DNA from: Nocardia acididurans
GTDB lineage: Bacteria > Actinomycetota > Actinomycetes > Mycobacteriales > Mycobacteriaceae
DNA: 64,000 nt
Reading direction: 5' to 3'
Assembly: GCF_016741815.1 (NCBI RefSeq)
Contig: NZ_JAERRJ010000004.1
Coordinates: 1-64,000, forward strand
Shown: positions 1 through 10,922 of the stretch, in pieces
How positions within the stretch are numbered: the first letter of the stretch is position 1
Layout: every line of letters starts with the position of its first letter
Notes under the pieces: generated by a model
Database searches by the model: none
The model's input: only the letters and a program-made list of their open reading frames with translations
What the model was told of the DNA's origin: nothing
Translations under genes and position numbers: made by a program

Positions 1-157
1 GCCATCTCCCGGGCGGTAAGCCCGTTCGATCAGCTAGGCAACTTTTGAAGCTTAGCCCGCACCGCGCAGCAGAACCAAATCCGCTGGTTGGAAGGGAGCT
101 AGTGTGATCATCAGGCGCTCTCGTTCTCCCCGGTGGGAGTCCGTGTCGCTCTGACCT
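1..157 (-). promoter_or_regulatory. Probable rRNA operon leader region, no gene seen
   Basis: No coding gene is visible. On the minus strand this stretch lies downstream of a strong promoter (163-191) and runs off the window. In mycobacteria and relatives the rRNA operon lies directly after murA, so this is most likely its transcribed leader. It contains a small hairpin at about 10-24 (arms CGGGC/GCCCG). I did not recognise a convincing boxA antitermination element. The 16S gene itself lies outside the window, so the assignment is by synteny. Confidence 0.5.
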
Positions 158-162
158 GGAAT

Positions 163-191
163 AAGTTACGTGTTGGTTGTTCGCATGTCAA
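163..191 (-). promoter_or_regulatory. Sigma-A-type promoter, probably for an rRNA operon
   Basis: On the minus strand a perfect -35 hexamer TTGACA (186-191) is followed, after exactly 17 bp, by a -10-like TAACTT (163-168). It points leftward, away from murA. The strength of the -35 box, the canonical spacing and the position after murA fit an rrn promoter. The target gene is outside the window. Confidence 0.6.
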
Positions 192-206
192 ATCGCCTGT
201 TCAGGA

Positions 207-228
207 GGGGTTTTCGCGAAACAACCCC
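207..228 (-). terminator. Hairpin after murA
   Basis: GGGGTT and AACCCC arms flank the self-complementary core TTTCGCGAAA, 13 bp after the murA stop and just upstream of the leftward promoter. There is no U tract. It could separate murA transcription from the rRNA operon, but a purely structural role is equally possible. Confidence 0.4.
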
Positions 229-240
229 GTCATCCGATGT

Positions 241-1503
241 TCAGTCGGCGGTTCCCACGCGTTCGATCTCGGCGCCTAGACCACGCAGGTTCTCCACGAA
301 AGACGGGTAACCCCGGTCGATGTGGAAGACATCGTGGACTTCGGTGACACCGTCGGCGACCAGACCCGCGAGGACCAGACCGGCGCCGGCACGAATGTCC
401 GACGACCACACGGGCGCGCTCGACAGTCGCGGAATCCCGCGCACCACAGCGTGATGCCCATCGGTGCGGGCGTCGGCGCCCAGGCGGATCATCTCTTCCA
501 CGAAGCGGAAGCGCGCTTCGAAAATGTTCTCGGTGATCATCGAGGTGCCGTCGGCGATGGCGGCCAGGCCGATGGCCATCGGCTGCAGATCGGTCGGGAA
601 GCCCGGGAAGGGCAGGGTCGAAAAGTTCACGGCGCGTGGACGATCCGACTGCACCACACGAAAACCGTCCGGTTCGAACGAGATTCGCGCGCCGGCCGAG
701 CGCAGCTTGTCCAGCACGAGGGACAGGTGCTTGGGGTTGATGCCCGTCACCCGCACGTCGCCCTGGGTCATGGCCGCGGCGATACCCCACGTGGCGGCGA
801 CGATGCGGTCACCGATGACGCGGTGGTCGGTCGGCTGCAGCTTCTCCACGCCCTCGATGGTCAGCACGGAGGTGCCCGCGCCCTGGATCTTCGCGCCCAT
901 GCGCACCAGCATGTTGCACAGGTCGACGATCTCCGGCTCGCGCGCGGCGTTGTCGATGACCGTCTCCCCCTCGGCCAGCACCGCGGCCATCAGGATGTTC
1001 TCGGTCGCGCCCACGGACGGGAAGTCGAGGCGGATGCGCGCACCCTGCAGCTCCTCGGCGCGCGCCACCAGGCAGCCGTGCTCGATTTCGCTGGTCGCGC
1101 CCAGCAGGCGCAGACCCTGCTGATGCATATCGAGTGGCCGCGACCCGATGGCGTCACCACCCGGCAGCGCCACGACCGCGCGCTTGCAGCGCGCCATCAG
1201 CGGACCCAGCACGCACACCGAGGCGCGGAACTGGGTGACCGCCGGGAAGTCGGCGTGATACTTGGGTTCGGTGGGGGTCACGATGGTGACCGTCTCGTGG
1301 TCGACGGTGACATCGCAGCCGAGACCACGCAGCACGTCTGCCATCAGCGGCACATCCAGGATGTCCGGGCAGTTCGTGATGGTGGTCGTACCCTCGGCCA
1401 GCAGCGCGGCGGCCATCAGCTTGAGGACGCTGTTCTTCGCGCCGCCGACCGCGACCTCACCGACGAGCGTGCTGCCCCCGGTCACCAGAAACCGTTCACT
1501 CAC
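241..1503 (-). CDS. murA: UDP-N-acetylglucosamine 1-carboxyvinyltransferase MurA
   Basis: MurA transfers enolpyruvate from PEP to UDP-GlcNAc, the first committed step of peptidoglycan synthesis in the cytoplasm. The protein opens with ERFLVTGG and [18 protein letters not shown], typical of the EPSP-synthase fold (two inside-out alpha/beta barrels). The catalytic loop reads [15 protein letters not shown], so the usual cysteine (E. coli C115) is aspartate, as in mycobacteria; this is the known basis of intrinsic fosfomycin insensitivity. I chose the GTG at 1503 (420 aa) because homologues begin at this ERF segment and it leaves a 10-nt gap after the upstream adenosyltransferase gene. An ATG at 1527 would overlap that gene. 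Neither start has a strong ribosome site. It is the last gene before the presumed rRNA operon. Confidence 0.95.
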   Translation of the reverse strand: MSERFLVTGGSTLVGEVAVGGAKNSVLKLMAAALLAEGTTTITNCPDILDVPLMADVLRGLGCDVTVDHETVTIVTPTEPKYHADFPAVTQFRASVCVLGPLMARCKRAVVALPGGDAIGSRPLDMHQQGLRLLGATSEIEHGCLVARAEELQGARIRLDFPSVGATENILMAAVLAEGETVIDNAAREPEIVDLCNMLVRMGAKIQGAGTSVLTIEGVEKLQPTDHRVIGDRIVAATWGIAAAMTQGDVRVTGINPKHLSLVLDKLRSAGARISFEPDGFRVVQSDRPRAVNFSTLPFPGFPTDLQPMAIGLAAIADGTSMITENIFEARFRFVEEMIRLGADARTDGHHAVVRGIPRLSSAPVWSSDIRAGAGLVLAGLVADGVTEVHDVFHIDRGYPSFVENLRGLGAEIERVGTAD

Positions 1504-1513
1504 GGGGGTCAGC

Positions 1514-2116
1514 CTAGTGGTCCGCATCCGTGCCCGTGGCTTGTCCGCCCGGCTGCCAGAGGATGTCGCCGTCGGGGTTGGCCACGCGGCCCAGGATGAA
1601 CAGCAGGTCGGACAGCCGGTTCAGATATTTCGCGGGCAGAACGTTCGTGTCGTCCGGGTGTGCCGCGACCGCGGCCCAGGCCGATCGCTCGGCGCGGCGC
1701 GCGACCGTGCGGGCCACGTGCAGCAGTGCGGCCAGCGGGGTGCCACCGGGCAGAATGAACGAATTCAACGGCGCCAGAGGCTCATTGAACTCGTCACACC
1801 ACTTCTCCAGCCGCTCGATGTAGGGCTCGGTGATGCGCAGCGGCGGGTACTTCGGGTCCTCGACCACCGGGGTGGAGAGGTCCGCGCCCGCGTCGAAGAG
1901 GTCGTTCTGGATCTGCCGGAGCACGGCGAGAATGCGTTCGTCGGGGTGCCCGAGCGAGATGGCGACGCCGAGGGCGGCATTGGCCTCGTCACAGTCGGCG
2001 TAGGCGATCAGCCGCGGGTCGGTCTTCGCCACTCGCGAGAAATCGCTGAGACCGGTGGTCCCGTCATCGCCGGTTCGGGTGTAGATCCGAGTCAGGTGCA
2101 CGCTCACGCCACTCAC
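1514..2116 (-). CDS. PduO-type ATP:cob(I)alamin adenosyltransferase
   Basis: The enzyme adenosylates cob(I)alamin to form coenzyme B12. PduO/MMAB-family marks are visible: [13 protein letters not shown] near the N-terminus (ATP-binding loop), the [10 protein letters not shown] helix and the C-terminal [14 protein letters not shown] segment. About 200 aa is the normal length. The orthologue lies next to murA in mycobacteria. An internal GTG at 2104, closer to the [11 protein letters not shown] start of homologues, may be the true start. Its product could serve the B12-dependent mutase IcmF at 43.8 kb; that link is inference, since the genes are 42 kb apart. It is read in the same direction as murA and may be co-transcribed with it. 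Confidence 0.9.
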   Translation of the reverse strand: MSGVSVHLTRIYTRTGDDGTTGLSDFSRVAKTDPRLIAYADCDEANAALGVAISLGHPDERILAVLRQIQNDLFDAGADLSTPVVEDPKYPPLRITEPYIERLEKWCDEFNEPLAPLNSFILPGGTPLAALLHVARTVARRAERSAWAAVAAHPDDTNVLPAKYLNRLSDLLFILGRVANPDGDILWQPGGQATGTDADH

Positions 2117-2143
2117 CGTAACCCTCGGTAGCCGGTATGCCCG

Positions 2144-2578
2144 TCAGTAGTTCGGGCGACGTCGAATTCGTTCCGATGGGCGGGACTCCACCCAGGAGAG
2201 CAGGGCCGCCAGCGCGCCGCGGTCCAGGGCGACCTCGTAACTTCCGGCGCCGTCGGACAGTGTCACGATGGATTCGTCGGTCATGATGTCGTACTCGTCG
2301 CCCTGCGGGGAGCGGCGGTTGCCGACCTCGATGGCCAGGCGGCGCATGGTGGAATCCGGCCCGAGTTTGAGACTCGACAGTTTGTAGAAGACGAGGGTGT
2401 CCTCGTCGTAGCGGATCAGCCCGTGCCGCCAGCCGCCGCCGTGGCCCTTGGCGGGCAGTACCCGCAGCAGTGCGGCGGTGCCGCCGCGGCGCAGCATGAT
2501 GAGCCGATAGATCGAGGCCAGGGCCAAGGCGACAAGCAGCAGCACCAGAATGATCAGAAGCACCATCCCGGTTTGCAA
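2144..2578 (-). CDS. DUF2550 membrane-anchored protein
   Basis: This 144-aa protein has one N-terminal transmembrane helix (residues about 4-25, rich in L, I, V) followed by RLIMLRRGG and a cytoplasmic or extracytoplasmic domain of about 115 aa. It matches the DUF2550 family, which in mycobacteria lies between atpC and the adenosyltransferase/murA pair. No biochemical function is established. Here the expected neighbour atpC is separated from it by two porins and an alcohol dehydrogenase. It is followed closely by the adenosyltransferase gene on the same strand. Confidence 0.8.
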   Translation of the reverse strand: MQTGMVLLIILVLLLVALALASIYRLIMLRRGGTAALLRVLPAKGHGGGWRHGLIRYDEDTLVFYKLSSLKLGPDSTMRRLAIEVGNRRSPQGDEYDIMTDESIVTLSDGAGSYEVALDRGALAALLSWVESRPSERIRRRPNY

Positions 2579-2714
2579 TGCCGCTCCGTCCCTTCACATT
2601 CGCCAGCAGGTCGATCGTGCGCCGGCCGATGGCCGAACCCCGCCCGTGTGGTCGATAGTAGCGACCGCGTGATCACGGAGCCCGGCCATCCGCCGAATGT
2701 GACGTATGCCCTGT

Positions 2715-3407
2715 TCAGCCCATGGTGAAGGGTTGACCCCAGAGCGCGAGGTTTCCGATGAATGTCGTGGTGTCGATCTCGGCCAGGACGAAGGAGCGCG
2801 CCTGCGCGTAGCCGCCGCAACCGTTCACCTCGAAGGCCTCGTCCACCCACGTGACACTGGCGTGCGGGCCGGGCACCTTGTTGTACCGCTTGTGCGACTC
2901 CATGCCGTAGTCGTCGGGCTTCTCCAGGTCGAGCATGAGCCGGGCGACGGCCTGGCCGGGCGCGAGAGTGATTCCGCCGCCGAAGGACTCGCTCAGCGAC
3001 GGCGTGATGTACGGCGCGGTCTGGCTGAGCGTGTTGGATTCACCGGCGTTCTCGTTCACCCCCAGCGAGGAGATGTCCATCTGGCAGCCGACCACGTAGC
3101 CGGGCGAGATCTTGATGGTCGCGGTGTCCGCGCTCGGTCCCGCCAGATCCACGCTGCCGACACCGGACACCCACACGTTGCGGTGGACCGGCGTGGACCC
3201 GAGCGACGGGCTCACCTTCGCCGACTCCTCGTCGATCCGAATGGTGATGGTGGTGCCGTCCGCCAATTCCCGGGTGATGATGCCGCCCGGTAGCGGAATG
3301 AACGTATCCGCGTCAGCGGTGCCGGTGTTTCCGAATCCGCAGCAGGCCACCGCGAGGGCCGCCACGAAAAGTCTCCCGCCCCGGGGATATGTGCCGATGC
3401 CGAACAT
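2715..3407 (-). CDS. MspA-family outer-membrane porin (copy 1)
   Basis: This 230-aa secreted protein has a signal peptide (hydrophobic stretch LFVAALAVACCGFG, predicted cleavage near ADA) followed by the MspA-family opening TFIPLPGGIITRELADGTTI. Further marks are the central GYVVGCQ and the C-terminal GCGGYAQARSF and LWGQPFTMG. MspA-type proteins form octameric beta-barrel channels across the mycolic-acid outer membrane. It lies 30 bp after a second, paralogous porin on the same strand, an arrangement like the N. farcinica NfpA/NfpB pair, which forms a hetero-oligomeric channel. I cannot say from sequence alone which Nfp subunit it matches. Confidence 0.88.
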   Translation of the reverse strand: MFGIGTYPRGGRLFVAALAVACCGFGNTGTADADTFIPLPGGIITRELADGTTITIRIDEESAKVSPSLGSTPVHRNVWVSGVGSVDLAGPSADTATIKISPGYVVGCQMDISSLGVNENAGESNTLSQTAPYITPSLSESFGGGITLAPGQAVARLMLDLEKPDDYGMESHKRYNKVPGPHASVTWVDEAFEVNGCGGYAQARSFVLAEIDTTTFIGNLALWGQPFTMG

Positions 3408-3437
3408 GTGATCCCTTCGCGTCGGAAATTCGAAACG

Positions 3438-4073
3438 TCAGCCGATGCTGAACGGCTGCCCGTAGAGGGTGACCTTCTTGTAGTCCGCGCCGATGATCTC
3501 GACCACCGCGAACTGGCGGGCCTGGGCGTAGCCGGCGCAGCCCTGGATATCCATCGGGACGTCCTGGTACTGGATGGTGTAGCTACCGCTCTTGATCAAC
3601 TCGATGTTGTTGATGGACAGCCACTTCACCTCGCCCGGCGACAGCGGGAAGCTGAAACCCGCCGAGATGCCCGGGGACATGAGCACCGTGACGGAGGTGT
3701 TGGCGCTGAGCGCACCGATGGCGACCTGGCATCCGACGATGTAGCCCACCGTGAGGTTGGACGAACCGTGGGTGCCCGAATTATTGGTGCCCGGAAATCC
3801 CTTGGGGCCGTTGTTGGGGCCGACGGTCCCGTCCGGCGTATCCACGTCGGCGACGACATTGCCGGTGAGCCAGGCCGAGCGGCCGGCTCCGTTGGCGGCG
3901 AGCGACGGCGAAATGATCGCGCGCTCACCGGTACTGGTTATTTTGACGCCGCCGCGTTCGATATGCCCGTCCGGCAGGGGAACCCATACGTCGGCGGAGG
4001 CCGCGCCCGGCGAGAAGAAACCCAGTGCGACCGCACCCGCTACTGCCAAGACAATCGATCGAAACCCGCTCAT
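3438..4073 (-). CDS. MspA-family outer-membrane porin (copy 2)
   Basis: This 211-aa secreted protein has signal peptide SIVLAVAGAVALGFF with cleavage near ASA, then DVWVPLPDGHIERGG, the MspA-family N-terminus. It carries GYIVGCQVAIGALS in the middle and GCAGYAQARQF plus LYGQPFSIG at the end. It is clearly paralogous to the next gene (2715-3407). A PGTNNSGTHGSSN insertion at about residues 93-105 is absent from copy 1 and could form a loop. It is first in a likely two-gene operon. The 270 bp upstream are shared with the divergent alcohol dehydrogenase. Confidence 0.88.
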   Translation of the reverse strand: MSGFRSIVLAVAGAVALGFFSPGAASADVWVPLPDGHIERGGVKITSTGERAIISPSLAANGAGRSAWLTGNVVADVDTPDGTVGPNNGPKGFPGTNNSGTHGSSNLTVGYIVGCQVAIGALSANTSVTVLMSPGISAGFSFPLSPGEVKWLSINNIELIKSGSYTIQYQDVPMDIQGCAGYAQARQFAVVEIIGADYKKVTLYGQPFSIG

Positions 4074-4281
4074 TCACCCCTCGCTCATCAGGTGCGCGCA
4101 CGCGCAAACTCATTGCGGTAAAGCTGGAAGTGCTTGATAGCCAGGATTTCGCCGGAGTGCTTCAGATCGCATTAATTCCGGCGTTTGCATCTAACCACAC
4201 GGTTCCGCGGGGACTTAACAGCACCGGCGAAATCGGTCCAACGAGCGCCCCACTCAGTGGGATCGCTCGTCGCCGATTTTT

Positions 4282-4293
4282 GGAACGCGTTCC
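4282..4293. promoter_or_regulatory. Perfect palindrome GGAACGCGTTCC upstream of alcohol dehydrogenase
   Basis: A 12-bp perfect palindrome GGAACGCGTTCC is followed 7 bp later by another GTTCC half-site (4301-4305). It lies about 50 bp before the adh start, between the divergent porin and adh genes. Short palindromes of this kind are commonly operators for TetR-type regulators in actinobacteria. The cognate regulator is not identifiable here. Confidence 0.45.
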
Positions 4294-4345
4294 TATTCTC
4301 GTTCCATGAGCCTGCGGCACCCGGCCGCATGGGAAGGAGTTTTCC

Positions 4346-5437
4346 GTGGAGATCACTGCGGCGGTGGCCCGCGGCGCACACGTGCCGTTCAGCCTGGAAA
4401 CGGTGACGCTGGAGGACCCGCGGCCCGGCGAAGTGCTGGTGCGCATCGTCGCCACCGGCGTGTGCCACACCGATCTGGTCACCAAAAGCGTGTTCCCGCC
4501 GGAACTTCCGATCGTGGTCGGGCACGAGGGCGCGGGCATCGTGGAGCGGGTCGGCTCCGAGGTGACCGGCATCGCGCCCGGCGACCACGTGCTGCTGACC
4601 TACGCCAGCTGCGGCGACTGCCCGCGCTGCGCCGCTGGAACACCGTCCTACTGCGAGAATTTCGTCATTCTCAACACCTCGGGCGGGCGCTCGGATTTCA
4701 CCTCCGCGCTGAGCAAGGACGGCGAGCGCGTGATGGGCGCGTTCTTCGGGCAGTCCAGCTTCGCCAGCTACGCGCTGGTGCCCGCCCGCACCATCGTGGT
4801 GGTCGACGAGGACGTGGATCTGGTGGCCACCGCACCGTTCGGCTGCGGCGTGCAAACCGGGGCGGGCGCGGTCACCAATGTGATGCGGCCGGGGCCGGAC
4901 GACTCGCTGGCCATCTTCGGCGTCGGCGGGGTGGGCATGGCGGCACTCATGGCGGCTCGTGCGATCGGCGTGGGAACCATTGTGGCCGTGGATCTTTCGG
5001 CCGAGAGACTGGCGGTGGCCAAGGAGCTGGGCGCGGATGTGACCATCGACGGCGCGGCCGAGGACGTGGTGGCGCAGGTGATCGCCGCGACCGGCGGCGG
5101 CGCGCACTTCGCCCTGGACACCACGGCGCTGAATCCGGTCATCGCCAAGGGCCTGGAGGCGCTGCGGCCGCTGGGCACCCTGGTGCTCGTCGGCCTGGGC
5201 GAGGCCACCATGGAGGTCGAGATCGGGCATCTCACCGGAAACGGCAAGGCAATTCGGGGCTGCATCGAGGGCAGCGTGGATCCGCAGCAGTTCATCCCGC
5301 AATTGCTGGCCTGGCATCGCGAGGGGAAATTCCCCATCGAGAAGATCAGCAAGGTTTATCCGTTCGCGCAGATCAATGACGCCGTGGCCGATGCCGAGCG
5401 CGGCAGCACGATCAAACCGATCCTGATCCTCCCCTGA
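4346..5437 (+). CDS. Zinc-dependent NAD(P) alcohol dehydrogenase (MDR family, aryl-alcohol type)
   Basis: A 363-aa medium-chain dehydrogenase. The catalytic zinc site is visible as GVCHTD (about residue 37) and GHEGAGIVE. Structural zinc cysteines are in CGDCPRCAAGTPSYC, and the Rossmann glycine motif is FGVGGVGMAA. The layout resembles class-III-like aryl/benzyl alcohol dehydrogenases (AreB/XylB type), but the substrate is not determinable. The start is GTG with a clear GGAAGGAG ribosome site 7-8 bp upstream. It is a single plus-strand gene in a minus-strand block, divergent from the porins and convergent with atpC, and closed by a strong bidirectional terminator. This suggests an insertion into the ancestral ATP synthase-murA order. 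Confidence 0.9.
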   Translation: MEITAAVARGAHVPFSLETVTLEDPRPGEVLVRIVATGVCHTDLVTKSVFPPELPIVVGHEGAGIVERVGSEVTGIAPGDHVLLTYASCGDCPRCAAGTPSYCENFVILNTSGGRSDFTSALSKDGERVMGAFFGQSSFASYALVPARTIVVVDEDVDLVATAPFGCGVQTGAGAVTNVMRPGPDDSLAIFGVGGVGMAALMAARAIGVGTIVAVDLSAERLAVAKELGADVTIDGAAEDVVAQVIAATGGGAHFALDTTALNPVIAKGLEALRPLGTLVLVGLGEATMEVEIGHLTGNGKAIRGCIEGSVDPQQFIPQLLAWHREGKFPIEKISKVYPFAQINDAVADAERGSTIKPILILP

Positions 5438-5442
5438 ACGAA

Positions 5443-5484
5443 AAGAGCGGTGGCCCCGGGGAATTCCCCGGGGCCACCGCTCTT
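5443..5484. terminator. Bidirectional terminator between adh and atpC
   Basis: A perfect 42-bp palindrome (21-bp arms, beginning AAGAGCGGTGG and centred on AATT) lies between the convergent adh and atpC genes. A-rich and T-rich ends on both sides suit termination of both transcripts. Confidence 0.9.
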
Positions 5485-5495
5485 CTACGTGAAAC

Positions 5496-5873
5496 TCAGG
5501 ACTCGGCCGCCTTGGCGAGCGCGCGGACCTGGCCTTCGGCCTTGGTCCTCGCGGCCGCACTGGCGTCCGGATCGGCGAGCACGGCCTTGGCCGCGGCCTC
5601 GTCGATATCGCCTGCGAAATCAGCGGATTCGGCGAGCACCCGCACCGAGGTGCCGGTGACGGAGAAGAACCCACCGTGTACGGCGGCGACGATGCGCTCG
5701 CCGCTGTCGGCCACGATGGTCACCGTACCGGCCTCGACCAGCTGCCCGAGCAGCGGTTCGTGGCCGGCCAGAATGCCGATCTCACCCTCGGTGGTCTGGG
5801 CCGCGACGAAGCTCGCGCGGCCCGACCACAGCAGCCGCTCCACGGCTACCAGGTCAACGGACATATCTGCCAT
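5496..5873 (-). CDS. atpC: ATP synthase epsilon subunit
   Basis: The epsilon subunit links the central stalk of F1 to the c-ring and restrains ATP hydrolysis. This 125-aa protein carries the beta-sandwich marks [16 protein letters not shown] and [11 protein letters not shown] and a short helical C-terminus ([14 protein letters not shown]). It is the last gene of the atp operon, starting 6 bp after the atpD stop. A second ATG three codons on (5864) is a possible alternative start. It ends just before the palindromic terminator. Confidence 0.95.
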   Translation of the reverse strand: MADMSVDLVAVERLLWSGRASFVAAQTTEGEIGILAGHEPLLGQLVEAGTVTIVADSGERIVAAVHGGFFSVTGTSVRVLAESADFAGDIDEAAAKAVLADPDASAAARTKAEGQVRALAKAAES

Positions 5874-5879
5874 GGTGGA

Positions 5880-7340
<1,461 letters not shown>

Positions 7341-8312
7341 TTAGTCGCGGTCCGAGCTCGCCGCGAGCGCATTGGCGCCACCGACGATTTCCGTGATTTC
7401 CTGCGTGATTCCGGCCTGGCGCAACGAGTTCGCGGTACGGGTCAGTGAATTCACCAGTTCCGTAGCGTTATCGGTGGCCGCCTTCATAGCGGTGCGGCGC
7501 GCAGCCGACTCCGACGCCGCCGCATCGAGCAGCGACGAGTAGATGCGGGTGTTGATGTATTTCGGCAGCAAAGCGCCCAGCAGGCGATTCGCGTCCGGCT
7601 CGAACTCGTACTGCGCGTGGACATCCGCGGTCTCCGAATCGGAGAAGGCGTCCTCGCCCATGTCGTAGTTCTCGTCCACGTAGCTGACCTGGATGGGGGC
7701 CAGCCGGCGAACTTCCGGCTCCTGCGTCAGCATCGACACGAAACGCGTGTAGACGATGTGCAGTTCATCGACACCGGCCATGGTGCCCGCCCCGTTGGGG
7801 GTGGGAACCTCGCCGTCGGCGCCCGCCATGAACGCCTCGACCAGGTGGTTGCACGCAGCGGACGCGTCCACGTAGTTGGGCGACTGGGAGAACCCGGTCC
7901 ACGATCCGTTCACACTGCGCTTACGGAAGGTGTAGTAGGTCAGGCCCTTCGCGCCCATCACGTACAGCACCGGCTCTTTGCCCTCGGAGCGCAGCGTGGT
8001 GACCAGTTCCTCGGCGCGCTTGAGCACGTTCGAGTTGTAGCCGCCGCACATGCCGCGGTCGGAGGTGATGACCAGGATCGCCGCCCGGCGCGGGTTCTCC
8101 CGCTCGGTGAGCAGCGGATGCGTGAGACTGCCACTGGCACTTGCCAATTCGGCGAGCACCTTGGTGATCTCTTCCGCGTACGGCTTGGCAGCCGCGACCC
8201 GGGCCTGCGCCTTGCTGATTCGCGAGCTCGCGATCAGCTCCTGCGCTTTGGTGATCTTCTTCGTCGAGTTGACGGAACGAATTCGGGAGCGCAGTTCGCG
8301 CACGCTTGGCAT
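7341..8312 (-). CDS. atpG: ATP synthase gamma subunit
   Basis: The rotor shaft of F1, 323 aa, with the N-terminal helix [19 protein letters not shown] and a C-terminal helix ending [16 protein letters not shown] that turn inside the alpha3beta3 hexamer. Around residues 164-180 there is an extra stretch ([17 protein letters not shown]) where E. coli gamma is shorter. Mycobacterial gamma has a lineage-specific loop at the same place, so this is probably its counterpart. A GAAGGGAG ribosome site precedes the ATG. Confidence 0.97.
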   Translation of the reverse strand: MPSVRELRSRIRSVNSTKKITKAQELIASSRISKAQARVAAAKPYAEEITKVLAELASASGSLTHPLLTERENPRRAAILVITSDRGMCGGYNSNVLKRAEELVTTLRSEGKEPVLYVMGAKGLTYYTFRKRSVNGSWTGFSQSPNYVDASAACNHLVEAFMAGADGEVPTPNGAGTMAGVDELHIVYTRFVSMLTQEPEVRRLAPIQVSYVDENYDMGEDAFSDSETADVHAQYEFEPDANRLLGALLPKYINTRIYSSLLDAAASESAARRTAMKAATDNATELVNSLTRTANSLRQAGITQEITEIVGGANALAASSDRD

Positions 8313-8370
8313 TAGCGGTTCACACTCCCTTCATTCCTCGAGTCAATCAGTCGCATGAGGTTCGCCCGTC

Positions 8371-10011
8371 TTACTTCTCGACGTGCTTGCGAGTGACGGA
8401 CAGCGACTCGACCTCTTCGTGGTCGAGCTTGCCGGCCTCGGCCTCGTTCACGACGCGCGAGCCGTCGGAAGCCAGGAAGCCCTGCTTGAACTTGTCGGTC
8501 GCGGTCTTGATGGCCTCGGCCGCGTCGCCCTCGAGCGCCTTCGCGCCGCCCTGCAGGGCGTCGAAGGAGGACTGCACGGTGGAGTGCAGGTTCTCCAGCA
8601 GCTCGGAGTTGAAGCGGCGGATATCGGCGACCGGCACCGAGTCGTAGTAGCCACCGTCGACCAGGAACAGCGAAACAACCTGGTCCTCAACCGAAACCGG
8701 GGCGTACTGGTCCTGCTTGAGCAGCTCGACCCAGCGCGCGCCGCGCTCCAGCTGAGCCAGCGACGCGGCGTCCAGGTCGGAGGCGAAGGCGGAGAACGCC
8801 TCGAGCTCACGGTAGGAGGCCAGCTCCAGACGCAGCGAGCCGGAGACCTTCTTCATGGCCTTGGTCTGCGCGGCGCCACCGACTCGGGAGACGGAGATAC
8901 CGACGTTGATGGCCGGGCGGACACCCTTGTTGAAGAGGTCCGACTCCAGGAACACCTGGCCGTCGGTGATGGAGATGACGTTGGTCGGGATGAACGCCGA
9001 GACGTCGTTGGCCTTGGTCTCGATGATCGGCAGACCGGTCATCGAACCCGCGCCCAGCTCGTCGGACAGCTTGGCGCAACGCTCCAGCAGACGCGAGTGC
9101 AGGTAGAAGACGTCACCCGGGTACGCCTCGCGGCCCGGCGGGCGGCGCAGCAGCAGCGAGATGGCGCGGTAGGCCTCGGCCTGCTTGGACAGGTCGTCGA
9201 ACACGATCAGGACGTGCTTGCCCTGGTACATCCAGTGCTGGCCCAGCGCCGAACCGGTGTAGGGGGCCAGCCACTTGAAGCCGGCGGAGTCGGAGGCCGG
9301 GGCCGCGACGATGGTGGTGTACTCCATCGCGCCGTGCGCCTCGAGGGCCGCCTTCACGCCCGCGATGGTGGAACCCTTCTGGCCGATCGCGACGTAGATG
9401 CAGCGCACCTGCTTCGACGGATCGCCGGTGGCCCAGTTGGCCTTCTGGTTGATGATCGCGTCGACGCAGACCGCGGTCTTGCCGGTCTTGCGGTCGCCGA
9501 TGACGAGCTGACGCTGGCCGCGGCCGATGGCGGTCAGGGCGTCGATGGCGGTGATGCCGGTGGCCATGGGCTCACCGACCGGCTGGCGCTCCAGCACGGT
9601 CGCGGCCTGCAGCTCGAGGACGCGACGCTCGTCGGCCTCGATCTCGCCCAGGCCGTCGATGGGGGCGCCCAGCGGGTCGATGACGCGACCCAGGAACTTG
9701 TCACCGACGGGGACCGAGAGCACGTCGCCGGTGCGGCGGACCTGCTGGCCCTCCTCGATGGTGTCGAACTCACCCAGGATGACGGCACCGATCTCGGTGT
9801 CCTCCAGGTTCAGCGCCACGCCGAGCACGCCGCCGGGGAATTCCAGCAGCTCGTTGGCCATCGCCGAGGGCAGGCCGCTGATGTGGGCGATACCGTCGCC
9901 GGTGTCGGTGACGACACCGACCTCTTCGATGGAGGTCTCGGGGGTGTAGCTCTGGGTGTAGCTCTCGATCGCGCTACGGATCTCATCGGGGGAGATCGTC
10001 AGCTCCGCCAT
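8371..10011 (-). CDS. atpA: ATP synthase alpha subunit
   Basis: The non-catalytic nucleotide-binding F1 subunit, 546 aa, with Walker [12 protein letters not shown], the signature [19 protein letters not shown] and the conserved [17 protein letters not shown] segment. It has a C-terminal extension of about 30 aa beyond the E. coli protein (ending [11 protein letters not shown]). Mycobacterial alpha also has a C-terminal extension, which helps suppress ATP hydrolysis there; the same role here is inference. The start has an AGGAAGA ribosome site. Confidence 0.97.
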   Translation of the reverse strand: MAELTISPDEIRSAIESYTQSYTPETSIEEVGVVTDTGDGIAHISGLPSAMANELLEFPGGVLGVALNLEDTEIGAVILGEFDTIEEGQQVRRTGDVLSVPVGDKFLGRVIDPLGAPIDGLGEIEADERRVLELQAATVLERQPVGEPMATGITAIDALTAIGRGQRQLVIGDRKTGKTAVCVDAIINQKANWATGDPSKQVRCIYVAIGQKGSTIAGVKAALEAHGAMEYTTIVAAPASDSAGFKWLAPYTGSALGQHWMYQGKHVLIVFDDLSKQAEAYRAISLLLRRPPGREAYPGDVFYLHSRLLERCAKLSDELGAGSMTGLPIIETKANDVSAFIPTNVISITDGQVFLESDLFNKGVRPAINVGISVSRVGGAAQTKAMKKVSGSLRLELASYRELEAFSAFASDLDAASLAQLERGARWVELLKQDQYAPVSVEDQVVSLFLVDGGYYDSVPVADIRRFNSELLENLHSTVQSSFDALQGGAKALEGDAAEAIKTATDKFKQGFLASDGSRVVNEAEAGKLDHEEVESLSVTRKHVEK

Positions 10012-10093
10012 GTTCTTCCTGCTCTCGCTGTGGTCGTAAGTCGGTGTGTTGATGCGCTCGCCGGCGGGCCGGCAATTCGATGCCGCCGAGTCT

Positions 10094-10903
10094 CTAGGCG
10101 AGAGACTGACGCAAGCGCTGCAGCCGGCCGACGGCGCTGCCGTCGATCAGGTCGTCGCCCACGCGCACGACGACGCCGGCCAGCAGGCTCGGGTCTTCCT
10201 GCACGTGCACCGTGATCGGCTTGTCGTAGATGCGCTGCAACGAGGCAGCCAGCTGCTCCCGCTGCTGCGGCGTCAGGGCGATCGCGGAGCGCACGTGCGC
10301 CACGATCTGATCCCGCAGCGACGCCGCCAGGTCGGACAGCTCGTCGATGGCGGCCCCGGCATCGCCCTTGTGGCGCAGCACGGCCTGCTCGACCAGCTGC
10401 AGGGTGATGTCCTCGACCTTGCCCGCGAGCAGACGCTGCACCAGGGCGCGCTTGGCATCCGCCGGCTTGCCGTGGTCCTGCAGCGCCTGCTCCAGGTCCG
10501 AGTTGTCGTCGATGATCCGGGCCAGCCGGAACAGCTCGTCTTCGACGGCGTTCAGGCGTCCGCGCTCGTCCGCGGCGCGCAGCAGCGCTTCGCGGCCGAG
10601 CAACACCAGGGACTCGACCAGGTCGCGGGCGCGGGACCAGTCCTGCGCCACCGCAGTGGTGAGCACCGTCTGGGTGGCTCCGCTGACCTTGCCGCCGAAG
10701 AGGCGTTCGGCCAGCTCGGCGCGGGCCGAACTCGACACCGACTTATCCGCGAGCGCCACACGCAGCGAACGCTGGTCGTCGAGGACGGCGACAACGGCGA
10801 ACAGTTCGGAGCCCGTCGTGGCCGCGACGGTGTCGCTTCCGGTCAGAGCGGCCCGAAGAGCTTCCCGCGCACGGGAGCTCGCCTCGCGGCTCGCTGCGTA
10901 CAT
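10094..10903 (-). CDS. atpH: ATP synthase delta subunit, long actinobacterial form
   Basis: Stator subunit joining b to F1, about 269 aa, roughly 90 aa longer than E. coli delta. The C-terminal [28 protein letters not shown] is the classic delta signature. Mycobacterium has a b-delta fusion (about 446 aa) at this locus. Here delta carries no N-terminal transmembrane helix, so b and delta are separate apart from the expanded delta. I chose the ATG beginning [10 protein letters not shown]; an in-frame GTG at 10912 would add three residues. It begins shortly after atpF, with which it is almost certainly co-transcribed. Confidence 0.93.
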   Translation of the reverse strand: MYAASREASSRAREALRAALTGSDTVAATTGSELFAVVAVLDDQRSLRVALADKSVSSSARAELAERLFGGKVSGATQTVLTTAVAQDWSRARDLVESLVLLGREALLRAADERGRLNAVEDELFRLARIIDDNSDLEQALQDHGKPADAKRALVQRLLAGKVEDITLQLVEQAVLRHKGDAGAAIDELSDLAASLRDQIVAHVRSAIALTPQQREQLAASLQRIYDKPITVHVQEDPSLLAGVVVRVGDDLIDGSAVGRLQRLRQSLA

Positions 10904-10922
10904 GCTTCCCACTTTCGGTTCG

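Noticed and set aside
322..1599. Long open frames antisense to murA and many similar frames opposite other genes
   Set aside because: High-GC shadow frames, rich in Arg, Gly, His and Asp without domain marks; the opposite strand encodes a well recognised protein.
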